64,000 nucleotides of DNA from assembly GCF_022539665.2 (NCBI RefSeq), contig NC_081338.1, positions 682,001 through 746,000 on the forward strand, in the 5' to 3' direction. Every line of letters starts with the position of its first letter. Within the stretch, counting starts at the first letter, position 1. The DNA is from Daphnia carinata. Taxonomy: Eukaryota; Arthropoda; Branchiopoda; Diplostraca; Daphniidae. Positions 35,557 through 46,157 of the stretch are shown here, piece after piece. The notes under the pieces were generated by a model, which was not told the origin of the DNA, did not search any database, and saw nothing but the letters and a program-made list of their open reading frames with translations. The position numbers and the translations under genes are program-made.

Positions 35557-38500
35557 TCACTCCACTGCATGCGGGCCGGCCTCGCCTTGATCTTCATCTC
35601 TTGACTCCCGCACCTGCCTAAGACGATCCACCAATAGGGTATCCACGTGACTGCTCAGCCTCCGATACTCGAACCATAGGTACACCAGCAGCGGCACCGG
35701 GAACAGGCATCCAATTAACCATTCGAAAGGATAGCGCTTGGCGTTCCCTTCTTCTTCCCACTGGCGCCGCAGACGTTCCACTGCTTTCAGATGTGAGCTC
35801 GCTCCTGCTAGGTCTATCCGCGTAGGCGTTCGAAGGGCGGCTGGCGCTTCTTCCATGATGGGGCTCTTTACCACCGGTTGCGGTTGCTCCAGGACTGGTG
35901 CTAGTAGGCCGCTCAGCATCCCGGCGGCCTCCTCATCGATGACACTCGTCACATTCACCGGTAACATTTGTCTAAAGCTTGCTTGTAGGACCCAATCGTC
36001 CGACGTTGCCGAACACAATCTTGGAATTTTTATTACTCCCGCTGCCGGCAGCACTTGCGGTAGGCCTATTCCCCCTATTCTTTTCCCAGGACACTGAAGC
36101 ACTATGGTTACATTATTTTTTCCTGCGTAACCCCATTTTCTTCCTCCAATGTAAAACAGGTCAATACCGGTCCACTTTTTACTGTCTAAACGGCAGTTCA
36201 TCTGAATCCCTTCCGGCTCCTGCAGAAAGACTGCCGCTGCGCAGCTCTTCATCCTCCCTTTCCGATCGATAGGCTTTAGGAAAGGGCATACACTGCCCAT
36301 GTAGGGTGCACATTTTCGGGCCTCGTCGACGTTGAACTCGACGAACAGTTGACGGTCTGGCGATACTCCCAAGTATGGAGCCAAACCTTCGTAGGAGTGG
36401 GATACCGACTCCTCTTTGCTGGATGCTACTGGCATGGGAAACACACTGTAGATCTGCAAGGCGTAATTGAATTCGAACACCGGCAGATCAATAAACAATC
36501 GAACGTTCCCACTCACAAGCGCCGCCTCCACCCTGGCTTCCTGGTACGCTCTCCAGCCATTTCCTCCTTGTAATGCTGGTGTTAGTCCCCAGCCTTGGGG
36601 CAAAGCTTGTTGAACCGAATCCAGCGCTTGAGCTAGTACGTTCGGAGGACAAAGGAGTGGTGACAATCTCCCTATAGCTGCATCCGCTAGGCCGGTTTGC
36701 CAACCGTGTAGGACTTCGGCCGTCCAGTCCAGCGCTCTATTTGCTTTCTCCACAGACCTTGTTACTTTTTGCAGGAACAGTAACTCTCGAGCCAGGTGAG
36801 TCCAGCTATCATTGAAGACCTTCCTCAGCTGTGCCTGTTCTCGACGCATCTGCCCCGCCACTGCCATGAGAGCACTGATTTCCGACTCATGCTCCGCCAG
36901 GTGTCCCATAGTCACATTTAACAAGGTCGCTTGCTCCTGGAGCAGGTGCACCACCTCCAGACCCCTCTTGTCGAATGACTCGAGCTTCGAGTGCACGGCT
37001 TCCAAGTCCTTCGTCGTGGCGGTTCCAAAGAGCCAGTTAAGAAGCTGGCCGCCCCCGTCGATCAATCCGCGCTTCCGCCGGGCTCCGTCGCCTTTCAAAG
37101 CTCGTTCTAGTTCTCGGAATTCCCGCCTCCGACGCTCCGCTCTTGCCTTGATTTCAGCCAAATCAAGCGCCGGACCTTCCAAAAACGGTTTTACCTCCAT
37201 AGGGAAATTCCCCGTTACCGCTTTGCCGAAGGCACTCGACATATCGTCTATCCAAGCGGTAACCAATTTAATTACCTGCTCCGCCCGCTTGGTGGGCACG
37301 TCGTAAATGACAACCCATTCTGAGTCGCCCAGTGCCAAAGTACCCTCGGGGTGAAACACTGCACCCTCGGTAACAACGAATTTTCCCTTCATTTCGTTCC
37401 CTTGAACCAATTGGCCTACGAAACAGACCAATGTAAAGAACAGCATGTTCTTCATCCATCCGGGTGCCCGTTTCTTCCTGGTAGGCCGACCCGTCGGTGC
37501 TTCCGCCGCCGAGTCCATTGCGGAACCTCCTTCGTCTTGTAGGCCTTCGTCCAGTTCGGCGATCGGCTCCAATGGACGGCGCCTCACTCTCCCCCTTTCT
37601 CTTTTCGCTGGCTGTTCCACAGCTACTCCAATAGGGTCGGTGTCAGGTGTCACTTCACTGTCAGCTTCGGGTATCGGCCCCGTGTTATTATCGGCACGCG
37701 CCCCACCCGCTTCCATTTCGGCACGTGCCTCTCCCGAGCCGGTGTCAACACACTCGACACCCGCCCCGGTTTCGGCATCCACTACCTTCTCACTTTCTTC
37801 TTCGCTATCGGACTCGTCGTCCGATTCCACTACAAACTTCTTCATTTGAGACACATGCACTACAATAGTTTTTTTCCCACTTGGTTTCCGAAGTTCATAG
37901 TTTAGTTCAGTAACTTGTCTGACCACTTTATAAGGACCCACGTATTGATGCAGCAACTTCTCCGCGAGCCCCTTCTTTCGCTGTGGACGAAAGATTAACA
38001 CTAAATCACCAGGTTTGTACACTGGTGGCACACTCGCTCTGGCATCATATTGCGTCTTTTGCCGTTGTTGTACTATGGCCAGCCGGTCCTTGACGTCCTC
38101 TCTCAGCTCCATCATTGCCTTCATCAGGTCTTCTGCGTCGACGAGTTTTGGCTGGTTTGGTCCTGTCGCCGCCAGAAGATCCGCCGGAATCACTGCCTCT
38201 CTTCCATACACCATCATAAAAGGCGTATGGTTGGTGCTTTCCTGTCGGGCAGTGTTGTAGGCAAAGGTTACAAATCCGAGGAATTCGTCCCAATCCTCGT
38301 GGCTCTCATCCACGTACATCGCTAGCATAGTCGCTAGCGTCTTGTTCTGTCTCTCCACCAGGCCGTTTGCTTGTTGATGGTAAGGCACCGTCATGCGATG
38401 CGACAGTCGCAGCAATGCCAACACTTCGCGGGTGACTTCGGCTGTAAAACACTTCCCTTGATCTGAAGTCTACTCCCGTGGAAATCCATGTCGAAGCACG

Positions 38501-39393
38501 ACATCCTCGACGAAGAATTTTGCGATTTGCCGGGCCGTGGCATCCGGCAAAGCCCGTGCTTCCACCCATTTTGTAAGGTAGTCTACTGCAACCACAATGT
38601 TTGTGTTCCCACTGCGGGATCGTGGGAATGGGCCAAGGACATCAATTCCGATCTTCTCGAAAGGTCCTCCCACCTGTGTGATCTCCATCAGACCCTTCGT
38701 CTTTCCCTGCTCCGGCTTCCTCGTCTGGCAGCTTTTGCAGCTCTGGACATACCGGGTAACAGCTCTGTCCATTTTAGGCCAATAAAATCTTTGCCTAGCC
38801 TTTTCCAGGGTCTTTCCTTGCCCCAGATGCCCTGCCGTAGGTTCATCATGAACCCACGACAACGCTTCCTTCCGCCGCTCCGGAGGCACACAAAGGCGGT
38901 CAAATTCCTGACCGAATCTGATCGTCTTCAAGTACAGCAAGCCTTCCTTCAGCATAAAATTTCCGTACTGCGTGGCCCCGTTCTTGCCCATCACTTGTTT
39001 GATCCATCGCCACTGCTTCACACGGTCTTGGCCTTCCGCCCAAGATCCTATATCCAAGCCTATAGCCGCCACTGGAAAGACCGCAGCTTGCGCCTCTTCT
39101 TCCCCTTCTTGTATAGGGTACCGCGATAGGGCGTCAGCGTCTTCGTGTAAACTTCCTTTCTTGTAGCGGATGGAGATGTCGTATTCTTGTAACGCCAGAC
39201 TCCACCTCTCCAACCGGCCACTGAGTTCCTGCTTGGTCATCAGCCAACACAAGGCATGATGGTCAGTTTTCACTACCACGTACCCCAAATGTATGGCCGA
39301 AACTTCTTTACAGCCCATACAATGGCGAGGCACTCCTTTTCCGTTATCGTGTAGTTTCTTTCCGACTTGTTCAACACTCTGCTCACGAAGCAA
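35557..39393 (-). pseudogene. Gypsy Pol remainder (RNase H, integrase) fused in frame to an F-like envelope
   Basis: One reading frame from 39393 to 35557 with a single TAG at 38472-38470. It starts with the rest of RNase H (VVVKTDHHALCWL). The integrase zinc finger follows (HDEPTAGHLG and CKSCQTRK), then the core with first Asp in IGIDVLGPFP, second Asp in TSDQGKCF just after the TAG, and Glu in NGLVERQNK. An acidic linker leads to an envelope-like part starting near 37455. That part has a hydrophobic leader (MLFFTLVCFVGQLVQG), a furin-type RRKR at 37080-37069 followed by a glycine-rich hydrophobic segment, helical repeats, and a membrane segment near 35.7 kb (WLIGCLFPVPLLVYLWF). The layout matches baculovirus F-like envelopes of insect errantiviruses. 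Because of the TAG this copy looks defective for integration. Confidence 0.85.
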
Positions 39394-42300
39394 ATTGGCA
39401 TGGGGTTCCCGTCTCTTTCTTGCATAAGCGCCGCCCCTATGCCATAGTCACAGGCGTCGGGATGCACTTCAAAGTTCTTCGAATAGTCTGGATGAGCAAG
39501 CTTTGCTGCCTTCACCAGCGCAACTTTCAACTCGGCGAAACTGTTTCGTTCCGGTTCTCCCCAACGAAACACACCCTTCCCCTCCATTGTCGTAAGCGGG
39601 TACGCCACCTGGGCGAAATTTGGCACGAACTTCCGGTAGAACGAACAAAGGCCCACAAAGCTTTTGACCCACTTTCTCTTTGCCTTCTCATTGGCATTGA
39701 GGTTTGGCCCCGGGAACATTTCAATGGCCTTACAGTGGTCCGGATCCGGCTCTATTCCGGCCTTGCTTACCACGTGGCCCAGCATTCTCACACGCTTGTT
39801 CCCAAAGGCACACTTCTCTATCTTCAACTTCAAATTGGCCTTCCGGAAGCAGGACAAGACTTTTCCCAGTCTCTCCAAATGCTCCCCTGCGTCTTTTCCA
39901 AAGATGACCACGTCATCCATGTACACCAAACAATCGGTCCACTTTAATCCTGCCAACACCATGTCCATCAGTCGTTGGAAAGTGCTCGGAGCTGAGCATA
40001 ACCCAAACGGCATCACTCGGAACTGGTAGAGGCCGTCAGGTGTAACAAATGCTGTCTTCGGCTTATCGGCTTCCGCAACAGGGACCTGCCAATATCCGCT
40101 TTGTAGGTCTACCACACTAAACAAAGCTGCTCCCTCCAGTTTGGACAGAGCATCGTCTATACGTGGGAGTGGGTACACATCCTTCGTTGTCACCTCATTT
40201 AGCCGCCTGTAATCAACGCAGAATCGCCACTTTCCGTCCTTTTTCCGTACTAGGACGACTGGTGACGACCAGGGGCTTTGGGCCGGCTCTATAACTCCCT
40301 GTTTGAGCATTTTGCTGACTTCTTCCTTAATCAATTCTCGCTCCCTCCATGCCCGTCTCCTTGGCAGCTGTTTAATCGGCGCTGCCCCACCTGTTGGAAT
40401 CGCATGCTCGAGCACATTACACTGGCCCAAGCACTCCCCACTGTCCGCAAACACATCCTGAAACTGTGTGAGCAGATCAATTAGGTCGTTCCGATCCTGC
40501 GCCGCCAGAGTTGGCGCTACACACTGATCAAACGCCGCTGGTTTCCGCGGTTTTCCCGACCGGCCCCCGACCTCTTTAGCTGCATCCCTCTCCTCGCTTT
40601 CTTCCAACGAGAGATTGCTCGCCTGGTCAATCGGCATTAGGTGACCGATGGAAGTTCCCTCGACGATCACGTGATCCACATGGTCAACATTCATCACGTG
40701 AACCACTGCTTCTGGCTTCGAGCAGTCGATGAGAGCATGGCCCGCCGAAAGTCCACTATTTTGCAACAGCTTCTTCGATGGTCTCAGTAACATAATAGCG
40801 TCATTTCCCACTTCAGGGATGGACACTTTTACTGGCACCGCACTTCTCTTCTGCACCGTCACACCCACCGTCACTGTCACTTTCTTCACGGTTTCTTTCC
40901 CACCGCTTGCCTCCATATGGATGGCTCCTAGTTCCACTATTGGCGGGTTACTAAAACAGATTTTCAGCTCTCGGAACAGCTTCAGTAAGTTTCTCCCCAT
41001 GATAAATTCTGGTCCAAATGTCTTCAGGACCAAGGCTTCACCCTCCACGGACGCGTTTTTATTCGTGACCGTGAGGGAGACCTTCCCCCTCGGATTCATC
41101 GGCTGTTCATCGGCCGTCACGACCATCGGTCCTTCCCACGCGACTATTTTCAATTTCAATCTACTCGCCAACGATGGTGAGATAACTGAAATCACCGCTC
41201 CAGTGTCGACCAAAGCATCGACCGGCCGTCCACCAATCCAAATTTCTTCGGTCGGCTGACGATCGCCATTGGTCATTTCCGAAGACTGGTCTCCGCCAAT
41301 CACCGCACAGGCTGCCTTAGGCTCCTCCCCCTCGGGCTTCTTGGGTTTCACTGCAGTCTCCTTCTTCTTTTCCTTCTGACAGTTTCTCGCGATGTGCCCT
41401 TCTTCATCGCAATTAAAACAGCGAAATGGGTTCTTCTTCTTTGGCTTTTTGTTCCAATCGCTTTTCCCGCCTTCTTTTTCCTTTTTCTTCGAGGGGTCCT
41501 TTGCCCGGGCTAGCTCGTCCCGCAACTCCTGGATCTGGCGCCGTAGGTCTTGCATTTGGTCAAGGTCTACTGCTCCCACGGCAGGCTTCTCCCGCTCTCT
41601 ACGCCTATCCTCATAGCCCCTCTCGTAGGCTGTTTTGACGGCATCCGCGTGAAGCCTCGCCTCTTCCAAGAAATCTTCACACGTAAAGTTGATGTCCAAC
41701 ACGTAAAGTCTCTCATAAAGGGTTGGGCTCAACCCCCTGAACAGGTGATCTATGCGCACTTCCTCAGCCATATCCGGCTGGACAATGCGGCACATGTCCA
41801 GGACATCATGGTAGTATTCCGTGACGTCCTCGTCCTTGCCTTGGACCCTCATCCGCAGCTTCCTTTCCGTCTGCCGCTTCAGATTTACCGCCACGAATTG
41901 TTTGAGGAACAATGTCTTGAGCCCTCGCACTTCTCTGTAGTGCTCCGGTTCGTCATCCGTTTCGGCTATGCGAATCTGCTGGTCCTCCCAGTTATCTGGT
42001 CGGGCGTTTCTCGCCTCAAGGCCTACAATCCATTTGTAGGCAGGCCCCTCGAGCGAGACGTCAATGGCCCTTGCTAGATCGTTATTGGACCAGCGATTAT
42101 GGCGGCCGATCCTTTCAAATCGGTCTATCCACTCAATCGCATTCTCTTTTGGCGTGCCCCGGAACTTTTCGGGCTCCTTGTAGTGGAACATTGGACGTTC
42201 CGCCATGTCTTCCTCTTCTCGCAAGAATGGATCCCAATCTAGTTCGGGCTCCTCCAGAGACTGTCGGCTCGGCGATCCTCCGACGCTGAATCCGCTTCGT

Positions 42301-43238
42301 CCCTGTCTCACTGTTGTCGCTTCCTGCGGAGTACTGAACGCTCTAGGTCGTAGGCCTTCGCGCGGGTTTCTTCCTCCCAAGCCTCTCGCCTCCACCGGCT
42401 GGCTACTATAGGTACCCGACGAACGGTTGATGACCCCAGTGGTATCAGCTTCCACGCCAACTGCGTTTCTTCCGCCGGTCACGTCTTCCGCTCGTGCCGA
42501 CGACCGCCGCACGTCCTGGCTCCCGGTCAGTAACCCCTTCGTTCCACTGGAATTTGGGTCGCCCGACTTCCTCCGCTGCGACTGGGATACTTGATCGCCT
42601 TCGACCGTTTCCGCCTCCGCTGAGACGGCCTTTACACCGGTACCTTCCTGGACACTGGAGACTGTCACCTGCTGAATGAGCGACTCGCGGTCGTCAAACT
42701 CTGCTTGAAGTGATCGTGATCCCTGATCACGACCAATGACCCGCCCTACTTGTCGCTCTTCGGCTTCCGCCCTGGTCCGTGCTTTTACTCCTCCTTTTTT
42801 CCCTACCTCCCGAGCCTCTTCGTACTGCCTACGTGCAGCTATCGGCCCGACTGCCCCTTCCGACGCACCACTCCCTGCTTCCGGATTCCCAGAATCCTGG
42901 TAGCCCTGAGCGTCTTCAAATTCCTCGCCCTGTGGCTCAGAATCTGACTGGAATTGCGCCTGATCTGGGACTTCCCGCGGTAGGGACTCTTCACTGAGCA
43001 CGCACGTACCTTTTTGTCCCCAAGTGAGCTCACTCACTCCTCCAGGAGGGCCTCTTGAGCGGCCCTTTGTCCGCACCGGTGCTTCGTTTGCTCCCTGCAA
43101 TCCCGCTGTCGACCGTGCTAGGGGTGTTGCCGCCCTCAAACCCGAGTAATAGGTTTGAATCTCCTTGGCTGCCTCTTCTGCCGCCCGTCTACGGCTTCTC
43201 TCTCCAGCGGCTGTGACCACACTTCTCCCGTGTGACAT
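39273..43238 (-). CDS. Gypsy Gag-Pol: gag, zinc knuckle, protease, reverse transcriptase, RNase H start
   Basis: 1321 codons from ATG 43238. The first third is a charged Gag with a capsid-like region. A CCHC knuckle (CFNCDEEGHIARNC) lies near 41.4 kb. The aspartic protease active site (VDALVDTGAVISV) is near 41.2 kb. The reverse transcriptase includes WRFCVDYRRLNEVTTKDVYP and the catalytic YMDDVVIF (about 39.92 kb). The RNase H begins with HPDACDYGIGAALMQE. Gag and Pol share one frame. The frame ends prematurely at 39273, because a one-base change in a G run near 39290 moves the remaining RNase H into the overlapping frame. The protein would copy element RNA into DNA in the cytoplasm. Confidence 0.92.
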   Translation of the reverse strand: MSHGRSVVTAAGERSRRRAAEEAAKEIQTYYSGLRAATPLARSTAGLQGANEAPVRTKGRSRGPPGGVSELTWGQKGTCVLSEESLPREVPDQAQFQSDSEPQGEEFEDAQGYQDSGNPEAGSGASEGAVGPIAARRQYEEAREVGKKGGVKARTRAEAEERQVGRVIGRDQGSRSLQAEFDDRESLIQQVTVSSVQEGTGVKAVSAEAETVEGDQVSQSQRRKSGDPNSSGTKGLLTGSQDVRRSSARAEDVTGGRNAVGVEADTTGVINRSSGTYSSQPVEARGLGGRNPREGLRPRAFSTPQEATTVRQGRSGFSVGGSPSRQSLEEPELDWDPFLREEEDMAERPMFHYKEPEKFRGTPKENAIEWIDRFERIGRHNRWSNNDLARAIDVSLEGPAYKWIVGLEARNARPDNWEDQQIRIAETDDEPEHYREVRGLKTLFLKQFVAVNLKRQTERKLRMRVQGKDEDVTEYYHDVLDMCRIVQPDMAEEVRIDHLFRGLSPTLYERLYVLDINFTCEDFLEEARLHADAVKTAYERGYEDRRREREKPAVGAVDLDQMQDLRRQIQELRDELARAKDPSKKKEKEGGKSDWNKKPKKKNPFRCFNCDEEGHIARNCQKEKKKETAVKPKKPEGEEPKAACAVIGGDQSSEMTNGDRQPTEEIWIGGRPVDALVDTGAVISVISPSLASRLKLKIVAWEGPMVVTADEQPMNPRGKVSLTVTNKNASVEGEALVLKTFGPEFIMGRNLLKLFRELKICFSNPPIVELGAIHMEASGGKETVKKVTVTVGVTVQKRSAVPVKVSIPEVGNDAIMLLRPSKKLLQNSGLSAGHALIDCSKPEAVVHVMNVDHVDHVIVEGTSIGHLMPIDQASNLSLEESEERDAAKEVGGRSGKPRKPAAFDQCVAPTLAAQDRNDLIDLLTQFQDVFADSGECLGQCNVLEHAIPTGGAAPIKQLPRRRAWRERELIKEEVSKMLKQGVIEPAQSPWSSPVVLVRKKDGKWRFCVDYRRLNEVTTKDVYPLPRIDDALSKLEGAALFSVVDLQSGYWQVPVAEADKPKTAFVTPDGLYQFRVMPFGLCSAPSTFQRLMDMVLAGLKWTDCLVYMDDVVIFGKDAGEHLERLGKVLSCFRKANLKLKIEKCAFGNKRVRMLGHVVSKAGIEPDPDHCKAIEMFPGPNLNANEKAKRKWVKSFVGLCSFYRKFVPNFAQVAYPLTTMEGKGVFRWGEPERNSFAELKVALVKAAKLAHPDYSKNFEVHPDACDYGIGAALMQERDGNPMPICFVSRVLNKSERNYTITEKECLAIVWAVKKFRPYIWGTW

Positions 43239-43401
43239 TCACACGAGGATCCTCTGCGATCCCACTGCCAAATCCACGCTTTCCCCAGACCGTTGCTGTG
43301 GCCTCGTGCCCGGCAATAAATTGCCGAGTTCGACTTCCAGAGACCCCTCACAGCCAACGCCTACCCGAGTTAAAACGTGTATCTTAGCAGTGAAAAAAAC
43401 A

Positions 43402-43416
43402 GGAGCATCTCCACCA
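43402..43416 (-). promoter_or_regulatory. Gypsy primer-binding site
   Basis: Directly after the 5' LTR the minus strand reads TGGTGGAGATGCTCC. The leading TGG pairs with a tRNA CCA end. I have not identified the tRNA. Confidence 0.7.
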
Positions 43417-43662
43417 TGTAACAGTTTCACTGGATTTGTTTATTCGTAGACAGGTTACAGCTTTACACGACAGCACTACACGACAACAGCACTAACATAG
43501 CTAACAGCTACACAGGCTTACTACACTGGACTGCCCCTTTAGCCAGCCGCAGACGGGCTCCTAAGGCCTCTGACATCCGGCCAGATTGGCAAAGTCCATT
43601 GACATCGCACATTTAGGCCACTTAGCATCTGATGCTAAGCGCCAAAGTACATTGGCGCTACA
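43417..43662 (-). repeat. Gypsy 5' LTR
   Basis: 246 bp; on minus begins TGTAGCGCC and ends CTGTTACA. It differs from the other LTR at three sites. Confidence 0.95.
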
Positions 43663-45390
43663 ATATCTGATGAACAACTAGACACATACCTCACAAATAT
43701 GTTACGATGCAACCCAAAGTTTGGTATTGTTACTTCCTGTATTTGATTTAAAGTGTCAAACAGACTCAACAAAACTTCAGCACCCTGAAAATTTGTGCCA
43801 AATTGCATGTCACTTTATAATGCATTGTTCGACAACAGGTTTGCAGATGTTCAAAGGCTGCACCATTTCAAAAAATGTTGTTCTCAAGCAAAATCAACTG
43901 CGCGCAAGTTATGGGAGAGTCAGGCAAATGGAAAATGCACCTATGATTCAACGGATAAAGCGTCGGGTTTACAAAGTAAGAGCTCCACTGTCATTGTGGC
44001 ATATTGACGGCCACCACAAAATGGATCGGTAATTTACTTATTTATTCTTTTATTTGGATAATCGTTCACAGTATCCTTTAATTTTAGCTATGGGTTCATT
44101 ATACACGGAGCCATCGATGGTTATTCGCGCTTAATCGCCTATATTTCCTTGGAAAATAACAATTTTTCTGAAACTGTGATCGGCTTATTCGAGAAAGCAG
44201 TCAACGAGTGGGGCTGTCCCGCAAGCGTAAGGTAAGTATATTTTGGGAATTATTGGAAAATTCCCTGATGAAATACCAACTAATTTTTCTTATACAATCT
44301 AGGTCCGATCATGGCGGTGAAAACGTTCTAGTTGCTGATTTTATGATGATGCAAGAGGGGTTAATCGAAAGAGTTTTCGCACGGGATCATCTGTTCACAA
44401 TCAGCGTGTTGAACGTCTCTGGAGAGATGCCATTGAGAGATGCACCACTACTTTTATGAATATATTTGAGTAACCTCCATCGAGTGGCAAATTTAGTGCT
44501 TCTACTAATTTCTTGTCTTACATTATTCTAGGCAGATGGAAACAGATGACATTCTTAACGTAGACTCGGATGTAGACCTTTTTTGCCTCCACATAGTTGG
44601 CTATGATTTGATTCAACGCTCGTTACAGACTTTTCGGGAAGCATGGAACTGCCATCCTATTCGAACCGAAAAGTACCAGTCTCCTATGGAGCTATATATT
44701 AAAGGATTAGAGATGTTGAAGGAGGAACACGAAGCCGGAGTTCTTGATGATGAACCAATGGAACTCATTCAGGTAATTCTACTGCAATAATTTTCTGGAA
44801 GGCGTTTTTAGTAGTACTTTAAATGTGCCATGTAATGCTGGTTGTAGGGGAAAAAACTGAAGCCGCTTTCTGAATGGTCCGGTTACGCTGATGCATTTCA
44901 TAGATGTGTGGTTGACAAGTTCCCAATCAATATTTCGAAAGACCAAGTTTCCTGCTTGGAAGCCGTTATTAATCCGAAATCAGTTGAAATTTGGAATCTT
45001 CGAAACAAGTTTATTCAACTTAAGGCATGTGTCGTAAGATATCTAAATTTTGTGAGTTTGCCTGTTTCACTTAAATACAGAGAAGATCATTTTCAGTGAT
45101 AAAGCCTTTTGTGTTTTTTTGAATGGGAACTCATCTGATCCTCATTATGAATGGAAAAAAACTTATGTATAAATTTACAGTACTAAATTTCAGTTAGCAG
45201 TATTTTAAATCTAGGATGTCAATTGAAGTTTGGTGTTAATTGACTATGTGTCTAGTTTGCGTTCGTGGGTCGACCCATTGTGATGAGCGAAATGCTGGGT
45301 TTTGACAACGGAAACCTTATGATATTTTATGATATTATGCGTGAATGTGAACCTGTGGCTTTATACTTACGTTTTATATGGATCAGGCAG

Positions 45391-46157
45391 GTTCGTCGAT
45401 ATTATTTTTCATGGCAAATTTTAATTGTTGGGTGATAGGTTAAAGTTAAAGCTGTACAATACGTAAAGTTAGTGTTATTCGAATGTTCTGGACATTTACA
45501 TGGAACGAATGGAGACTACCAAGACTAATTCAATTTTGTTTGCATCCCGAATCTACTCCTGTCCCCCCCTTAGTCAACTGTCTTAATTTTAACTGGAATG
45601 AAATCCAATTAATTAGCATAGACATACCTGCTCAACGGCATCATTTAGTTTAACAAATTTTGTTATTTACCCGTTTTCGTGTCTAGAAAAAATATTCCCA
45701 TGCCTAAATGATTGTTTTTTTTTTTAACCCCGACGGCAGTATATTTAACGCACGTGTAAGAATATTGTTAAGGGGTGCGAGAGGTTGGGTGATAAGCGTA
45801 AAATCTGAATCTTTTTGGGATACCACATATTAGGTTTAGGAAAGACGTGAGGGAGTCGAGGACATATTTAAGGAAAGCAGATGTTCTGAAAAAACAACCA
45901 ATGGTATTGAAAAAAAAAAATTTGCGTTGGTTGCTTGGCGAGTTGATTGGCTAACTGTTTTCGTGGGAAAAAAGGATAGGGTAGTAGATGCGGATCTTCA
46001 AAACACTTGCGCGAAACGTGAGCAAATTTTCCAGTTGCCTTTTTACTTTTCAGTTATCAAGTGGATCTTACTACTGTTACAACAACTTTGGTTTTTAAAG
46101 TGGATTTTTAACTGTGATCCAACGACATATAGTGCACGCACGGATTTAAACGGCAAT
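45391..46157. other. Spacer between transposase and HECT genes
   Basis: AT-rich, with no exon I can support. As the HECT gene has its own start codon, its promoter could lie here. No clear TATA box and no 3' processing signal for the transposase was assigned. Confidence 0.4.

Larger units (their letters stand above)
35164..43662 (-). mobile_element. Gypsy (Ty3) LTR retrotransposon with envelope-like region
   Basis: 8499 bp with 246-bp LTRs (43662-43417 as 5', 35409-35164 as 3' on minus) that differ at three positions by eye, so the insertion is recent. LTRs start TG and end CA, and ATAT (35160-35163 and 43663-43666) is duplicated. A primer-binding site and purine tract sit in the expected places. 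It encodes Gag-Pol and an envelope-like domain. It interrupts the third exon of transposase copy A between codons that are contiguous in copy C. Confidence 0.95.
34743..45390 (+). pseudogene. DDE (integrase-core) transposase, copy A, split by a Gypsy element
   Basis: Exons fit at 34743-34828, 34902-34987, 35050-35163 plus 43667-43738 (one exon, split by Gypsy), 43839-44028, 44088-44231, 44303-44469, 44532-44772, 44848-45051 and probably 45256-45390. Order of parts: a cysteine-containing N-terminus (VCLTCGCTVEI), a helix-turn-helix (VPVAKIAELLKISRRTLFRV), then the catalytic core. The first Asp is in LSLWHIDGHHK and the second in RSDHGGENV. The Glu is in HNQRVERLWRD, which lies out of frame after a 1-base shift near 44360. 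HIDG...IDGYSR and RSDxGGENV are shared by many invertebrate integrase-core proteins of transposon origin. It would cut and join the element's ends. The frameshift and insertion make it defective. Copy C keeps the frame at that point. Confidence 0.8.

Noticed and set aside
37445-37849. 134-codon frame on plus within the Gypsy element
   Set aside because: Antisense shadow of the acidic integrase-envelope linker, with serine/proline bias from the opposite strand.
38488-39129. 213-codon frame on plus
   Set aside because: Antisense to the Gypsy integrase frame, with no recognisable domain.
41550-42077. 175-codon frame on plus
   Set aside because: Antisense to Gypsy Gag, with no family resemblance.
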